Source: Melitaea cinxia (lineage: Eukaryota; Arthropoda; Insecta; Lepidoptera; Nymphalidae). Taken from it: a stretch of DNA of 64,000 nt. A program made the translations under genes and the position numbers. The stretch covers positions 6,444,001-6,508,000 of the forward strand of contig NC_059423.1 of the NCBI RefSeq assembly GCF_905220565.1, given 5' to 3'. Below, piece after piece: positions 45,190-63,689 of the stretch (the first letter of the stretch is position 1; each line of letters starts with the position of its first letter). Below the pieces are notes generated by a model, which worked only from the letters and a program-made list of their open reading frames with translations, made no database searches and was not told where the DNA came from.

Positions 45190-45862
45190 TCTAATATATA
45201 AAATTCTCGTGTCGCGGTGTTTGTAGTTAAACTCCTGCGAAACGGCTTGACCGATTCTCATGAAATTTTGTGTGCATATTGAGTAGGTCTGAGAATCGAA
45301 CAACATCTATCTTTCATCCCCCTAAATGTTAAGGGTAGTCCACCCATATTTTTTTTTTTAATTTTTAGATGAATTATTAGACGCCGCGTTGGCGCAACGG
45401 TTACAGCCATGGATTGTATCTGTTGCGCTGGCGGTTGTGGGTTCGATCCCCGCACATGACAAACATTTGTATTGGCCATACAGGTGTTTGCCGTGGTCTG
45501 AGTGTTTGTGCAGTCCTTGTGGGTCTCCCCACCGTGCCTCGGAGAGTACGTTAAGCCATCGGTCCCGGTTGTTATCATGTACACCTGATAGCGATCGTTA
45601 CTCATAGTAGGGAATATATCCGCCAACCCGAATTGGTGCAGCGTGGTGGATTAAGCTCTGATCTTACTCCTACATGTGGAAAGAGGCCTATGCCCAGTAG
45701 TGGGATACTACAGGCTGAAACGAAAGATAAATTATTTATTCTTTATTTTATTATGATTTGGCGTTGAAAAATACATATAACTCTAAATTTTCACCATTCT
45801 ACCACCAACCCCTGTTTTTAAATAGCGTTTAGCGGCAAGACAACGTTTGCCGAGTCAGCTAG
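45190..45862 (+). mobile_element. Helitron, H2 family, interrupted by a SINE
   Basis: Starts TCTAATATATAAAATTCTCG after A and ends GTTTGCCGAGTCAGCTAG before T. Motifs CGGCTTGACCGATTCTCATG, GGTCTGAGAATCG and TTGGCGTTGAAAAATACATA are in order. A SINE at 45379-45725 splits it. It sits about 190 bp upstream of the gamma-COP start. Confidence 0.8.
45379..45725 (+). mobile_element. tRNA-derived SINE (family C), full length, nested in a Helitron
   Basis: The head has an A-box-like GTTGGCGCAACGGTTACAG and B box GGTTCGATCCCCG. The body contains ATTGGCCATACAGG, GTGCCTCGGAGAG and GTGGTGGATTAAGCTCTGAT. It ends GGCCTATGCCCAGTAGTGGG. Flanks GATGAATTATT (45368-45378) and GATAAATTATT (45726-45736) form an 11-bp target-site duplication with one mismatch. 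It is not a tRNA gene: no cloverleaf closes. Confidence 0.8.
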
Positions 45863-45869
45863 TTTAACT

Positions 45870-47040
45870 ATACATATTCACAAAACCTCAGAGTACAGTA
45901 AGTATACCGGGAACACAAAACCATCAGATATAAGATGCAAAGAAATCTTGTTAAGTGTAAAGAAGTATTTTGTTAAGTGTTGAGAAGTAATCATACAAAT
46001 CAAGAAATATCTTAACGACTACCTTATGAACTTGTCTGGCTAGTTAAACAATTAGTCTTATGAATAGTCTGCTAATTAGCCTAGTAACTAGTCGAGCAAC
46101 TATTTGGTCAACTAGTCGAGTAACTCCTCGAATAACTAAAACTAATTAGTAAAAATTAATAAACGTAGTATTAGGGATTAATTAGTTTCATGAAGTTATG
46201 TCGATCATCTGAAAGTGTTTTATATTCAGAAGTGACAAAAAAAGTATTTTATTGGTAACAAATAAAGGTACATTTCACACTTTAGTGTATTTACAATTAA
46301 AGTGCACGTGTTATCTGAACTAGTTAGATAACTGCTTATAGCTTAGTATTTGCTATCAATTTTGCAATTAAAATATTTATAAAGCAAGCTCAAATATTTA
46401 ATGTAATCTAAACATTTATTTATTTTTTTAAATAATGTGTATTCGTGTTCGTTTAAATTTTTGATATCATGTAATATTACTAATTTAATTTCAATTTTAT
46501 TTTCAAGCCGATTGGAAAATCCAATCCTGATGATTTGACAATTTGTCGTTTTCGTCACCCCGAAATATTAAGATTTCTTTTTGTTTATTTATACCTACTA
46601 TCGTATCTTCCTGTGGTAGGCAACTTTATGCATGTTTTAGGTGCCAGACGACTGATATACATATTCATATTTCTTGTGATGCCATCCTTATAATACGTCA
46701 CGCAATTTTTTTCCATTTGGACCTCTCCCTTTCCCTTCGTCCAGATTATTTACACTTTCATCAAGCTTGTCACAAAAGCTCAGACTAACCCCCCGAAAAA
46801 TTAATGAACTGTGTATATGTCATTTCCACAGACCAAGCCGACTATCCTCTCCTCATTGTAACATCTCGTCATGCTAAGCCCGCCCCCCTTTTATTTATGA
46901 ACGATCTATATGAAACCTGAGGAATGTGTAATCTACAATCCTAGCCAATCCTGTCTCCTGTGGCAAAGGGCATGTAAACATGTAACTGCATAATAACCTT
47001 GGGTTAACTAGAGGATAATAAAAAAAACAAAATTTTTATA
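45870..47040. other. Spacer with local ACTAGTCGA-type microrepeats
   Basis: No gene is seen. 46010-46150 has several degenerate copies of AACTAGTCGAGTAACT-like words. 46590-46800 and 46800-47000 are unassigned; the short frames do not resemble proteins. Confidence 0.4.
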
Positions 47041-47044
47041 AATA

Positions 47045-50000
47045 TTTACACTTTATTTTCGTTACATGGATTGCTTTTCACAATCTTTAAGACACGTTGC
47101 AATATTCGAAAATTAATTACATTTTAATATTGTCATCAAAAACAACATTTTAAGAAAAACAAAATATAAGCCGACCGGCCATACTAAGGGCAGGAAAGCA
47201 TGACAATTTTTTCTTAACAATTAATTATAAGGTGTTACATGTTACGAAATTTAATTATAAGTATTTTTTAAACATTAAGTAACAAATTAAATATTTTAAG
47301 CATAAAAATTACAAACACATTATTGTCTGGACACTGTAATGACCTTTTTGCTTTTGTTTTACAAATATTAAAAATTATATCTCATTAATTTGCAATATTA
47401 TTTAATAAGCATGGACGTAAAACATTATTTAACTGATGTCTTAAATCCACAAAAATAATACATACAATGTGTAACAATGACTCGAAAAGCTCGGAAGAGG
47501 ATTTACTGCTTACTGATAAATCTATCTGACGTATGACGGTTTATGATATATTTTTGTCACCAACAAGCTCCCAATTTAACTATCAACATTTGGAACTTGT
47601 GACATCATGTAATAAAATATTAGTCAAGGTTAAACAGGCCCAACAAGTGACTTACATTTTGCTGATAAATCCTTCCTATACAGAACTACCGTGCCTGAAT
47701 AGGTATATTAAGGCAAAATAAAATTTAAAAATGGGCTAGGAACACCTATGTAGAACCCCTCATTTGAAGGTCCGCAGTTAGCAGTCGAACACCTTATATA
47801 ATTATTAAAAAAATAAAAAATGTTTTATGATAGTCGGAGAAATCCTCAAATATTGCAATAGGTCTCTATAAATATAACACTACCTACATCAGTCAATGTA
47901 AACTTACGCGAACAGAAGAGAAAATAATTATCTTTATATAAAAAAAGTATTCACACATCCTGGGCTAGATATGACTATCATTTTTTATTTTCTTTAAAAT
48001 CTAATTTACAAAGAATGCATAGACATACGAGCAGGCGTGGATCCAGCCATCAAAAAAGGTTGTGGACACAGTTACAGCCACTTCGAATTTTACCGAGCTT
48101 CGAGTAGCTACGAGCGACTTTTTTTACCGAGCATGAGGACTTTCAAGAACTGTAAGTCAGAACTGATTTCGGCCAATTTAGTTTCGATTTTATTCCAAAT
48201 CAAGTTACGTTACAAGTACATCAGAGTTGTGGCCGTTGTGGGTATGCCCACTGTGCCCACAGCAGTGGATCCACCACTGCACACAAGATCGATGCAATAT
48301 TAAATTAAATTCTTCATCATTGTAAACTTTTCACCAATATATATAAAACAAGTATTTTAATTTCTTTTTGTTAACATTCTTTGTAAATTAGATTAAAAAA
48401 GAATATATATCAATTTCCATCTTTGCATGATGATGCTTTTTAAAATTAAAAAAAAAAAAAATATTTTTGTTAAAAAAATAAAAAAAAATAATTGAAGTGT
48501 GCAATTCATACAAGGCAGAAGTTAAACTTCTGAAGTCGTAAGAAGGTAAGCCATTGCGATTTGTTCTATCGACGATGATCATGGTCTCGTGAAAAAGCTC
48601 GTAAGCGCCATGCTAAACGCGTCGCTTACGTGTTTTAAGCAGTAACGTATTTATCTCATTGTCTCCTATACATTTATGTTTGTATCTCTATCATCACGCA
48701 TTTTCGTTTCATCGAGTTTCAAAGCACAACGATTTAATAAATTTCAACACAAAAACCAAAACAAAGTACCACATTCACATTTATAGACTATCTTGAAATC
48801 ATGGCATGTAAAAGCATGAAATATACAAAAAAAAAAAAAATCTATCAATTATTTTACAAAATTTCAACATACAAAGATGGAAATAATATTATGCACACAA
48901 ATCATTCGCTAGCGAAACCCTCAGACGTCCAATAGAAAATATTTATTTATAAAATCTATATTACAAACGTATTTTTGGCATATCTATACATTATATACAT
49001 AATAATTAGTAAAATCATGCACACATCTTAATAAAATAAAATTCAAAATATATGGAAAAATAGTAACTGGAGAGCGAGTCGGCCTACATACATAACAGCA
49101 GATACACTTTTAGTGACCTGGTAATTTAAAGTTTATTTAAAACAAAAAAACGAGCGTGCTTCAGACCACACGACTGAAGTAAAACTTCTTTAGCAATAGG
49201 CCTGCGCTGTGTCTTAGATATACGAAACGTAATAATAATAATAATAACAATAAAAACTCTTTATTGTACACCAAGAGCAAAAATACAAAAATAAAAACAG
49301 GAGTTAAGTACAAAAGGCAGCCCTATCGCTAATGAGCGATCTCTTCCAGGCAACTTTTGAGTAAAGGAAATGGTATATATGTAAGACAGTTTAGGTGTAC
49401 AGTTTTACCTAAACATATACAATATACGTAATTGGTAATGAGAGAAAGAAAGAAAATATGTGCTCGCACCTCTCTCTTGCTCCGTTCGCTTCGCCCGATC
49501 ACACATTTTTTATGACGCTCTCGTCAGGCATTCATCAGCATACTCCGCAAGTCAAGCGTACGTAAAGAAGTTTAACTTCGATAGTTTACACACAAAGAAA
49601 ACGTTCAACTAAATTGACAGATTATAAAATGAGAACATCGTCAACATCAAACTCAAATACGTATTATTAGAGATACCTAAAAAACAACTTGTCAAATTTT
49701 GATCAAATTAAAAAAGAAACACACGAAAGCACCAGCTTTCGAATATAAAAAGAATCATCAAAATCTGTACACCCAGTAGAGTTAATAGGACATATAAATA
49801 AAGTCTTAAGTGCAACCCCCACATTTTTTTGGTTTTCTAACTTTGACATCGAAGAAGACTCCTTGAATAAGTAAATTTTTATTTTATTACATATTAATTT
49901 TCTGACTTATTTCAAATAAAGGACTTCATATTTTATCCCAAAATATAGGAATAAAATTCATTTGACCCCCTTTTATTAGAATTATAAATTTTTTCCGTTT

Positions 50001-50826
50001 TTTTTTGTGTGTATGCATGATTTTACTAATTACGACTAAATAACTACAAAATTATAAGAAAAAATTTAGTGTTACCAATTATAAAAGCGTAATTTGTAGG
50101 AAGTTATTATGCACGGTGTTAGATATTTCACATGGCAACACCTACCAAGTTGAAAAAAAAATAACCTAACTTTACATCTTTTTAACTTTTTCCTAATTTG
50201 AAGTAGATTTTTAATATAAAATAGGTAACTATGTTAAATACATATATTTTATAATCATTGTTTAATATGTTTTTTCTCTTTTTGTAATCTCGCAATAAGC
50301 TTGACAGTGTAGATATCTTAAATCACCCATTTAATATTAAAAAAGAACCAATTAATGAAAGATAAGAAAAAAAACTACACAATATCAAGTCCGGATCCTA
50401 GATTTAAAAAAAAATCGTTTTGCTCATAAAACAAACAATTTGTAATCAAAAAAAATAATTTTTTGAACGTAGAAAACAGACTTGATCCTTCCAAAGTAAC
50501 CAAATACCAACAACGGTTACCAAACTACTCCGTAAGTTATTTCAACTTGAAAATTTTCATAATAAACATCTAGCTAACAACTAATATAAAAAAATCTGTA
50601 CACGTTCATTTATCACCAAATGTCTACACTTAACACTTTTATCACTTTCACTTAATCACATGTCACATGTACATGTAAAAACACTTCACTTCCTATTTTA
50701 AAAGGTTAGTTATTAATTAGAATCCTCGAAGGTTATGATTCAAATCTATCGTAGCATCACCGATTGTTAATTTTATCACTATTATATCCGCATGTCACGT
50801 GTACATGCAAGCACACGTTGGTCTCA
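47045..50826 (-). other. Possible long 3' UTR of the YY1/pho gene
   Basis: AT-rich, largely free of the window's repeats up to about 49150 and again from about 49800 to 50826. An AATAAA on the minus strand occurs near 47050 (plus CTTTATTTTCG). I infer a possible 3' UTR of up to 3.8 kb. Repeats inside: 48000-48300 (unassigned repeat-like), 49150-49590 (family G plus LINE tail) and 49690-49790 (ACCGACTT fragment). A shorter 3' UTR is equally possible. Confidence 0.25.
49150..49590 (-). mobile_element. Family G element interrupted by a LINE 3' tail
   Basis: Reverse copy of the element at 14295-14530 (GAAGTAAAACTTCTTTAGC ... GATATACGAAACGTAA, then TTGGTAATGAGAGAAAGAA ... GAAGTTTAACTTC). It is split by 49221-49435, an inverted LINE tail with (AAT)n, CTTTATTGTACACC and the stem-loop ATCGCT/AGCGAT (49325-49340). 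ACGTAA occurs at both joins, a short target-site duplication. Confidence 0.65.
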
Positions 50827-57222
<6,396 letters not shown>

Positions 57223-58129
57223 CTGAAACAAAGTTATTCCTATTATTTTTCATTTTAACAAATCTATAGACGAACTTCACTTCAAAGTATAAAAAAAAAA
57301 AAATTAGAATATTTTTTGAAATTTCTGTTTACTTTTTTTTTTGTGAAAAGTCAGATTACTAAATGTATTATGTATACATATATTTACATATACTAGTAGT
57401 CGAAATTCGACCATAATTTAAAAAAAAAAACAATGAAAATAAAGTACTTAAAAAAAAAAAAAAATCAATTCGACTACAGACTGACAATCAACAAAACAGT
57501 ATATCATGCGTGTCTTAGTTTATATATTTTTATGCAGTTAAAAAATATATTAGCATTCTGCACTCCTCTATATAAACTATAAGTGTACGAAATTTCATAG
57601 TCCTCCGTCCGCGCAATTTACATAAAAAGGGCTACAAAGTTTTTGCTTCACGTATTAATATATAGATAATATTATAATGACTAATTTTTTTTAAATCTAT
57701 TAAAATGTCGTGTCACAGTGTTGGCTTGATCGATTTTTTTTTTTTGGTATATTTGAACTGAGGTCTGAGAATAGGTCATAGGATTTTTTAAAACCTAGGT
57801 GATAATGATGTCTCTATTCGTACGCCACAACCGTTCAAACAGGTCTTAAAATATATGTTATATTTTCGTAGTATCAGTTGAAGCAAACAAAAATTTAACA
57901 GTTGAATTACATTTTTTATTAAAATTTTAACCTCAATTTTTTTTTTACAATTTCACTATTATTGCATTAAAATAACTTACAATAACTTGTCATTTTAATA
58001 AATATAATAAATGCATTTAAAAAAAAACAACAGAAATTAAAACTTAGAGTAGGTAACAGTAACAAATAGCTAAATATTACGAGTCTAGACTTAACAGATT
58101 AAAAATATAAAATACTTTGAACTCATTAT

Positions 58130-58400
58130 AATGAAACAAGTTTTTCCGATTTTATCTTGGTATATTAGTTTAAAACGTCCGACGTTTCGGATACTTCACA
58201 GCAACCATGGTCACAGGTGGACTTAATAACTCAATGGAAAAAATCTCATCAAACATGGACAAATGCAGACCAAATTCTCATACCATTTTATGATTTTTTT
58301 TTTTTTTTTTTATGGGGAAGTCGCGATATAATCCGAAAAAGTTGTTTCATTATAATGAATGAAATTCGCGTAAACATTAGAAAACAATACTTTGAACTTT
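58130..58400. repeat. Inverted-repeat element related to 59758-59898
   Basis: Left AATGAAACAAGTTTTTCCG, centre GACGTTTCGGATACTTCACA and GCAACCATGGTCAC, right ATAATCCGAAAAAGTTGTTT. It carries about 100 bp of extra sequence in the spacer compared with the compact copy. The flank AAATTCGCGTAAACATTAGA is shared by both. Confidence 0.6.
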
Positions 58401-59239
58401 TCTTTTAAGTTAGAATATTTTTATATTCCTTATGTTGTTTCTAATGTGCACTAAAGTATTAAATAAATAAATAAAATAAAACTTTCTGGCCGATCTGAAG
58501 AATTGTAAGTTAATAATTGTGTTTATTCTCAAACCAAAACATAATAACCGATTTCTATTCACATCGACAAATACGATGCACTTAAGAAGGAATCACTCGT
58601 AAACTAATCGTCAGATCACGATAAATTATGAAATCTTAGACCGCATTTTCACTTATCATCAGGTGAAATAGTGGTCAAACGCAAGCCTATCATTGCATGA
58701 AAAAAAAAAAAAAAAAGTGCATTTGGTCAAATAAAGAATTTATTATTATCATTACAGCGTTCGAATTTTAATATATTATATACATTTCTTCTGTGCGCGT
58801 ATTTGTCACTGAACTCCTAAACGGCTGAACTGAATTTGAATTTTGTCCGTATTTCTATGGGTTCATGGACGGTTGAAACACACTTGCACCCGGCAGGTAG
58901 CTCTGCTATCGGTATGTCAGCAATCAAGTTGGGTAGCTGCATTCCGGGAAGGACGTCTGCCGGATACGCTAATATAAAAGTAATGATCGAACAGCCAGTA
59001 AAATGTTTAGAATTCCTAATGTGCGGGTAACACAAAAATAAAATCGTACAAAATAAATAAATATCTTTAACACACACACGGTCGTCTGTTCCTAAAGTAA
59101 GCAACTTAATACTTGTGTTATAGGTGACAGCCGACTGGTATAGCTACATGAAAATAAATGTATATTTACTACGGTTAGAAAAACATTATATGTTAAACCA
59201 GTATTTAGGTAAATATTTGGTATATTTACCATTGAGATC

Positions 59240-59515
59240 GTTCGCAAACGCAATGAAAAACAGACATCAATTACATCGACAAGTTACACAACGTAGGTCG
59301 ACGAAAAAATAGTCAAGTAAATACGCATTATTAGATATAGCTCGAAATGTACTAGTCAGATCTCGATTAAATTTAAATGTGACATGACACGCACCACCTT
59401 TCGATTAAAACGAAAATCATAAAAATCAGTTCCACCCAGTCGAAAGTTCTGAGGTGACATACATAAAAGAGTACAATCGAATTGAGAACCACCTTCTTTT
59501 TTGGAAGTCGGTTAA
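59240..59515 (+). repeat. ACCGACTT-family element
   Basis: GTTCGCAAACGCAATG, ATCAATTACATCGACAAG, GTCAAGTAAATACGCATTAT, TCGATTAAATTTAAATGTG, ending CCTTCTTTTTTGGAAGTCGG. Confidence 0.65.
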
Positions 59516-59757
59516 AACACAGACTGGCCAAAAAGTTTCAAGTTCTACATTCACAAATTTTCTGTTACACTAAAATAAATATAAGGCAATTCTAAAGCTA
59601 TTCCAAAACGGGATATTTGCAATGTTTTTTATTTTTATTTTGCGGAGACTCGTGAACGAGACATTCGTAGTTAATGTCGAAATATCGAAAATAAAAAAAC
59701 ATTGTAAATATCTCGTTTTGGAATAATTTTAGTAATAAAAGCCATGTTAATATATTT

Positions 59758-59898
59758 AATGAAACAACTTTTTTCGGATTTTATCGCGGTTTATTATTAA
59801 CTTTTGATTCCCGACGTTTCGGATACTTTACAGCAACCATGGTCACGGGAGGAGGAGGATAATAAATCGCGATAAAATCCGAAAAAAGTTGTTTCATT
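59758..59898. mobile_element. MITE-like element with 39-bp inverted repeats
   Basis: Arms 59758-59796 and 59860-59898 are reverse complements with one mismatch (core AACTTTTTTCGGATTTTATC). The spacer contains GACGTTTCGGATACTTTACA. Confidence 0.75.
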
Positions 59899-60129
59899 AA
59901 ATGAGTAAAATTCGCGTAAACATTAGAAAACACCATGTTAATATAATTTTTTTTAATATAAAGCAGTTTATGAACAAAAGGAATCACAGGAATTGACAAC
60001 GATTAAATAAATACTAAAAAAAGTAATCTGTACCGCAGGAGAAAAAAAAAATCTTTATTCATAACAATAAAAATAAAATTAATTTTAAATTCGTCCTTTA
60101 AAACGTATAATTTCACAATATCGCTTTCG

Positions 60130-60660
60130 AACTAGCGAATAGTTAAGTAAATATCACTCACAGTAAGTTCCACGGGGGTATACCGTAGTTTTTCTCAAGG
60201 TTATTATTATTGACGTGACAATGTCTAATGAATCGATGAACGCCGGCTGCATGCACGAAAAAGGATGACTCATTGTAGCGTTACGCTCATTGTACGCTCG
60301 AGCTACAGCTATCTCTTTCCCACTCGATTGGCCTGTGCGTCCGACATGTTTTGTTATGACGTCACGTTATACTATCGTCCGTAATCAAACTTCACAGACA
60401 ATCAATTTTTTTCTTATTGTAACTTGTATAAATTCTCTTCATTTCCCTTTATTCTGGACTATCATATAGTCAAAATGTCTGACCATTCCAAGGTTTTCAT
60501 TTTTGAAGTTATACTTCTTTTGGTGTGTTAGAAAAAAATGATGAGAGTAATTTTTTACGATGCGCGCGCACACCGTCACAAAAAAACCGACACCCAGAAG
60601 TTAGCAACGCTAAGTTGGCTAGCCAATGAAGTATAACTTCTTACGTGCGTACATAAGTAA
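60130..60660. repeat. Unresolved segment: probable mobile element, possible hidden pho 5' exon
   Basis: 60507-60641 is bounded by GAAGTTATACTTC and GAAGTATAACTTC, resembling family G ends. 60140-60300 is less AT-rich. On minus it has an acceptor-like CTTTTTCGTGCATGCAG, 92 nt, and a donor CT|GTGAGT whose phase would fit the first known pho exon, but the translation is unlike YY1. I lean towards repeat. Confidence 0.35.
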
Positions 60661-60735
60661 ACACACTTTTTACAAGCATTGATAAAAAAGGAACAATGCT
60701 TTTTTCAATTTTTTTTTTTAAATATTAATCTCCTA

Positions 60736-63646
60736 CTAATTGTCTTTTTTGGGCAAGTTCTGGATGCAGCTGGCCTGCCGCTGGGCCAGGTCCACCAGAG
60801 CCCTGATATCCCTCTGTTGTTCCTTGATAAATTCCACGAGTGTCCGTATCGAGTCTGTTTGTGTTCTAGAAGTTTCGGCTTGAATCCGTGACGCCTCGGC
60901 CATTATTAGAGCCGCATCCGCCAGCTTTGCTTCAGCCTCAACCCTCCGCCTCTCCAGCTTTATTAACTCAGGGCTTTTGTATAAACCTAAAACCAAAAAT
61001 ATAGGGTTGATACAAGCGAGAGACATTCAATTAATTATAGAATAGAATAGAATAAACTTTACTGCACACCACTCAGAAAATAAAATCTAAATAAGACATT
61101 TATTTACACATAGAGATAGTAATGTAAAAAGGCGGTCCTAAAGCAAAGTTTTCTGCCCTAACTTAACGATTCTCATAACATAAGCTAAGCTCCACTCAGA
61201 TATTGGCAAATCCTTCAGGGAGCCAAAGTAAAATAAGAAGAAGAAGAAGAAGAAGAAGGCGGTCCTATCGCTTAGTAGCGATCTCTTCAAGACAACCTTT
61301 AGAAATAGGAAAATATGCATTGAAAAGGTAGCAGCGAAATCATCTGTATAATTTGTAAATAAAACATTATGCATGCAAACATGATGCATTTTCGTTCCCT
61401 ACTCAAAAAATATAAAAAACACACTTCATACATACACATATACATATATACATACATACACATATATACATAAAATATCTAATAAGAAATAGAAGATAAA
61501 ATAAGTAAAAGTGATGCAAATTGAAAATAATTGTGTTTGCAGGCAAACCGACTTCAATTACATCGACAAGTAATATAACGTAGGTAGATGAAAAAATAGT
61601 CAAGTAAATACGCATTATCAAAGATTACTCCAAAAGTTGTGATCAGATCTCGATGAAATTTAAATGTGACCACATGATAAACATCGGCTTTCGATTAAAT
61701 TAAAAATTATCAAAATCGGTACACCCAGTAAAAAGTTATGCGGATTTTCGAGAGTTTCCTTAGATTTCTCTGGGATCCCATCATCGGATCCTGGTTTCCT
61801 TATCATGGTACCAAACTAGGGTTATCTCCTTTCCAACAATAAAGAATTATCAAAATCGGTTCATAAACGACGGAGTTATCTCCGAACATACACATATATA
61901 TATATACGGTCGAATTGAGTTAGCGAAGTGAGATAGTACGCTTTAACTAACTTTTTATTTATTATAAATACTAGCTGACCCGGCGAACTTCGTATCGCCT
62001 AACAGTGACTTTTAAGTATTATCACAAATCTTTTGTATGGGAGTATAGAAAAGTGTTGTTTTTAGACTTTTTCAGGAAATTTAAATTTTTTTTTTTTTAG
62101 AATTTTTCTCTCCGTAAGAACCACCCTCGTACTTCAAGGAATATTTTTAAAAAAGAATTAGCGAAATCGGTCCAACCGTTCTCGAGTTTTGCGCTTAGCA
62201 ACACATTCAGCGACTCATTTTTATATTATAGATTATATTGAGTAACTGACTCAGTTTGTAGCATCCCACTGCTGGGCATAGGCCTCTCCCTGTGTTTTTA
62301 TCGTGTGGAAAGTATAGGCTATAAAACAACAGCCCATGACTTACTATATCAGCACCGTAAATATTGAAATTTAGTAAGTAACTTAAACAGCTTGGGACTG
62401 CTTATTCCATTTTGAAATAGCATTACAAGTAATTCTTTCATCATTGCAGTAGCCGAGCAATAGCAATAATTTTGCAATAACTGCATTGAAATTGCAATTT
62501 CGGTAACATCCAAACTCGTATGACCGTTGACAAGCAATTGAGTTAATGATATTAGAACCAGTTACGTTACTAATATTTCTGATGTTAACCTCAAAGCAAG
62601 AAGTAAGCAATACGATGACAGTCGATTGCAAGATTATTGGCAATTATTTTTAATTTATAGCGTACAACAGATATGTACATTAAGACTTGAAAATCGTGTA
62701 CAGCTCGTGAATTCATTACGGTCTTAGATTAGAGGCTCTTCACCCGGTTTTTATCAAATTTTTTTTGGTCCAATCTACAATCTAAATACAGTTGACGCTA
62801 CTATTCGTACTGGTGCTAAAAACTCTAGCTAAAAGCGCTTTAAAGCGCAGCTCTCAGCGTCACTACGTTATTACACATGATGTCACTCCACACACTTATA
62901 TCGTAAGGAGAAAGTTCCAAATAAAACGATGCGTTTTGTTCTTGAGCAAAACGGATAGTTTTAGAATATAGGAACTGCATAAAGTACCACAATACTGTTA
63001 ACTTACCATTACTACCCGCAATTTTACGTTTACGTTTTTTACGTAAGCTTGGCTGTACTCGTTGACTCTCTGCCCCTTAAAACAATATTTCAATTAAGAA
63101 AAATATTATTAACGTCTAAAATAAACAAGAAAAAAGTTTCGTCACTTTGTCCTATAGATGGCGTCACATTCAATATAATGTGACAATATATCGCCTGTAA
63201 CCAGCGGACAGTTGAGGCACTTCTAATGATACCTCATTTGTCTAAATATGACAAGTGGTGTGGGAGATATGAGGGAACATACGAACATACTCCTTATCCG
63301 TGGTCGGGTGGAAACTAGACTGATTTAAAAGAGTTGAACCAAACAGTGTATAAATTTACTATATATATATATATATATATATAAACGAGCGTGCTTTAGA
63401 CCACACTACTGAAATTAAACTTCTTTAGCTCCATCTAACTCATATCTCCCTCTCAACTTCCGTTCAGCTCGCCCGATCACACTTTTCGTAACGCATTCAC
63501 CAGCTTCCCTCAACAACTCTCAATGATACATGCAAATATTTCTGTGGATTATACCGTTACTTTACTAGTGTCTATATAAATACCGGTGGCTTTAGTTTCC
63601 GTCACGGGTCCTTTAGATGGTCCGGGTTCTGATATTTCTGACGTAG
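60736..63646 (-). CDS. Unrecognised coiled-coil protein, last three exons (5' end outside the window)
   Basis: I do not recognise the family. Three minus-strand exons fit together in phase 1: 63646-63584, 63075-63007 and 60986-60736 (stop TAG), about 126 visible residues. The first is Ser/Pro/Glu-rich (SEISEPGPSKGPV). The second carries a strong basic cluster, LRKKRKRK, a likely nuclear localisation signal. The third is predicted helical coiled coil with heptad-like Ala/Leu spacing: LERRRVEAEAKLADAALIMA, ASRIQAETSRTQ, IKEQQRDIRALVDLAQRQ, ending NLPKKDN. An N-terminal DNA-binding domain upstream (as in MADF or Myb/SANT-like proteins with such tails) is conceivable but unseen. The last intron holds a LINE tail, an ACCGACTT element and a Helitron. 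The gene ends about 3.5 kb upstream of the first known pho exon, on the same strand. Confidence 0.6.
61040..61315 (-). repeat. LINE 3' tail in the last intron of the coiled-coil gene
   Basis: GAATAGAATAAACTTTACTG, GGCGGTCCTATCGCTTAGTA with stem-loop ATCGCT/AGCGAT at 61267-61282, and CTCTTCAAGACAACCTTTAG. The GGCGGTCCT block is duplicated (61131 and 61258), separated by about 110 bp and a (GAA)n run. Confidence 0.6.
61535..61925 (+). repeat. ACCGACTT-family element, near complete
   Basis: AAACCGACTTCAATTACATC, TAACGTAGGTAGATG, ACATCGGCTTTCGATTAAAT, CTGGGATCCCATCATCGGAT, ending TACGGTCGAATTGAG. Reverse-collinear with 52369-52795. Confidence 0.7.
61971..62232 (-). mobile_element. Non-autonomous Helitron, 262 bp
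   Basis: The minus strand starts TCTATAATATAAAAATGAGT after A and ends GAAGTTCGCCGGGTCAGCTAG before T. The internal CGGTTGGACCGATTTCGC block is typical of the group. Confidence 0.75.
62240..62310 (-). repeat. SINE family C 3' end
   Basis: TAGCATCCCACTGCTGGGCA and AGGCCTCTCCC; the head is missing. Confidence 0.5.
63385..63540 (-). repeat. Family G fragment
   Basis: GAGCGTGCTTTAGACCACAC, AAATTAAACTTCTTTAGC, CGCCCGATCACACTTTTCG and ACGCATTCACCAGCTTCCCT. It follows an (AT)n run at about 63360-63382. Confidence 0.6.
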
Positions 63647-63689
63647 CTGTAAATAAACGAAAGAGAAGTAAATAAAAATTACCTTTAAT

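Noticed and set aside
45400..45460. Possible tRNA gene (A box and B box)
   Set aside because: The sequence belongs to a 347-bp SINE with target-site duplication, and acceptor and anticodon stems do not pair; the same applies to 23213-23290 and 33040-33110.
48037..48303. 88-codon plus-strand frame starting MDPAIKKGCG
   Set aside because: No domain, no splice context, and the nucleotide sequence (GCAGTGGATCCACCACTG) looks repeat-derived.
58817..59104. 95-codon minus-strand frame
   Set aside because: Part of it (ADVLPG context, GGATACGC end) matches the Helitron-like 3' block also seen at 2440-2553, and the rest is SINE family D; not a host gene.
60145..60290. Minus-strand candidate first coding exon of pho with donor CT|GTGAGT
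   Set aside because: The phase would fit, but the translation (HRFIRHCHVNNNNLEKNYGI-like) has no ATG and no YY1 similarity. The neighbourhood looks like mobile DNA, so it was left as unresolved.
60736..60986. Treating the coiled-coil exon as an N-terminal exon of pho
   Set aside because: The exon ends in a stop codon with no donor and enters in phase 1, while the first visible pho exon needs phase 2; it fits with 63007-63075 and 63584-63646 instead.
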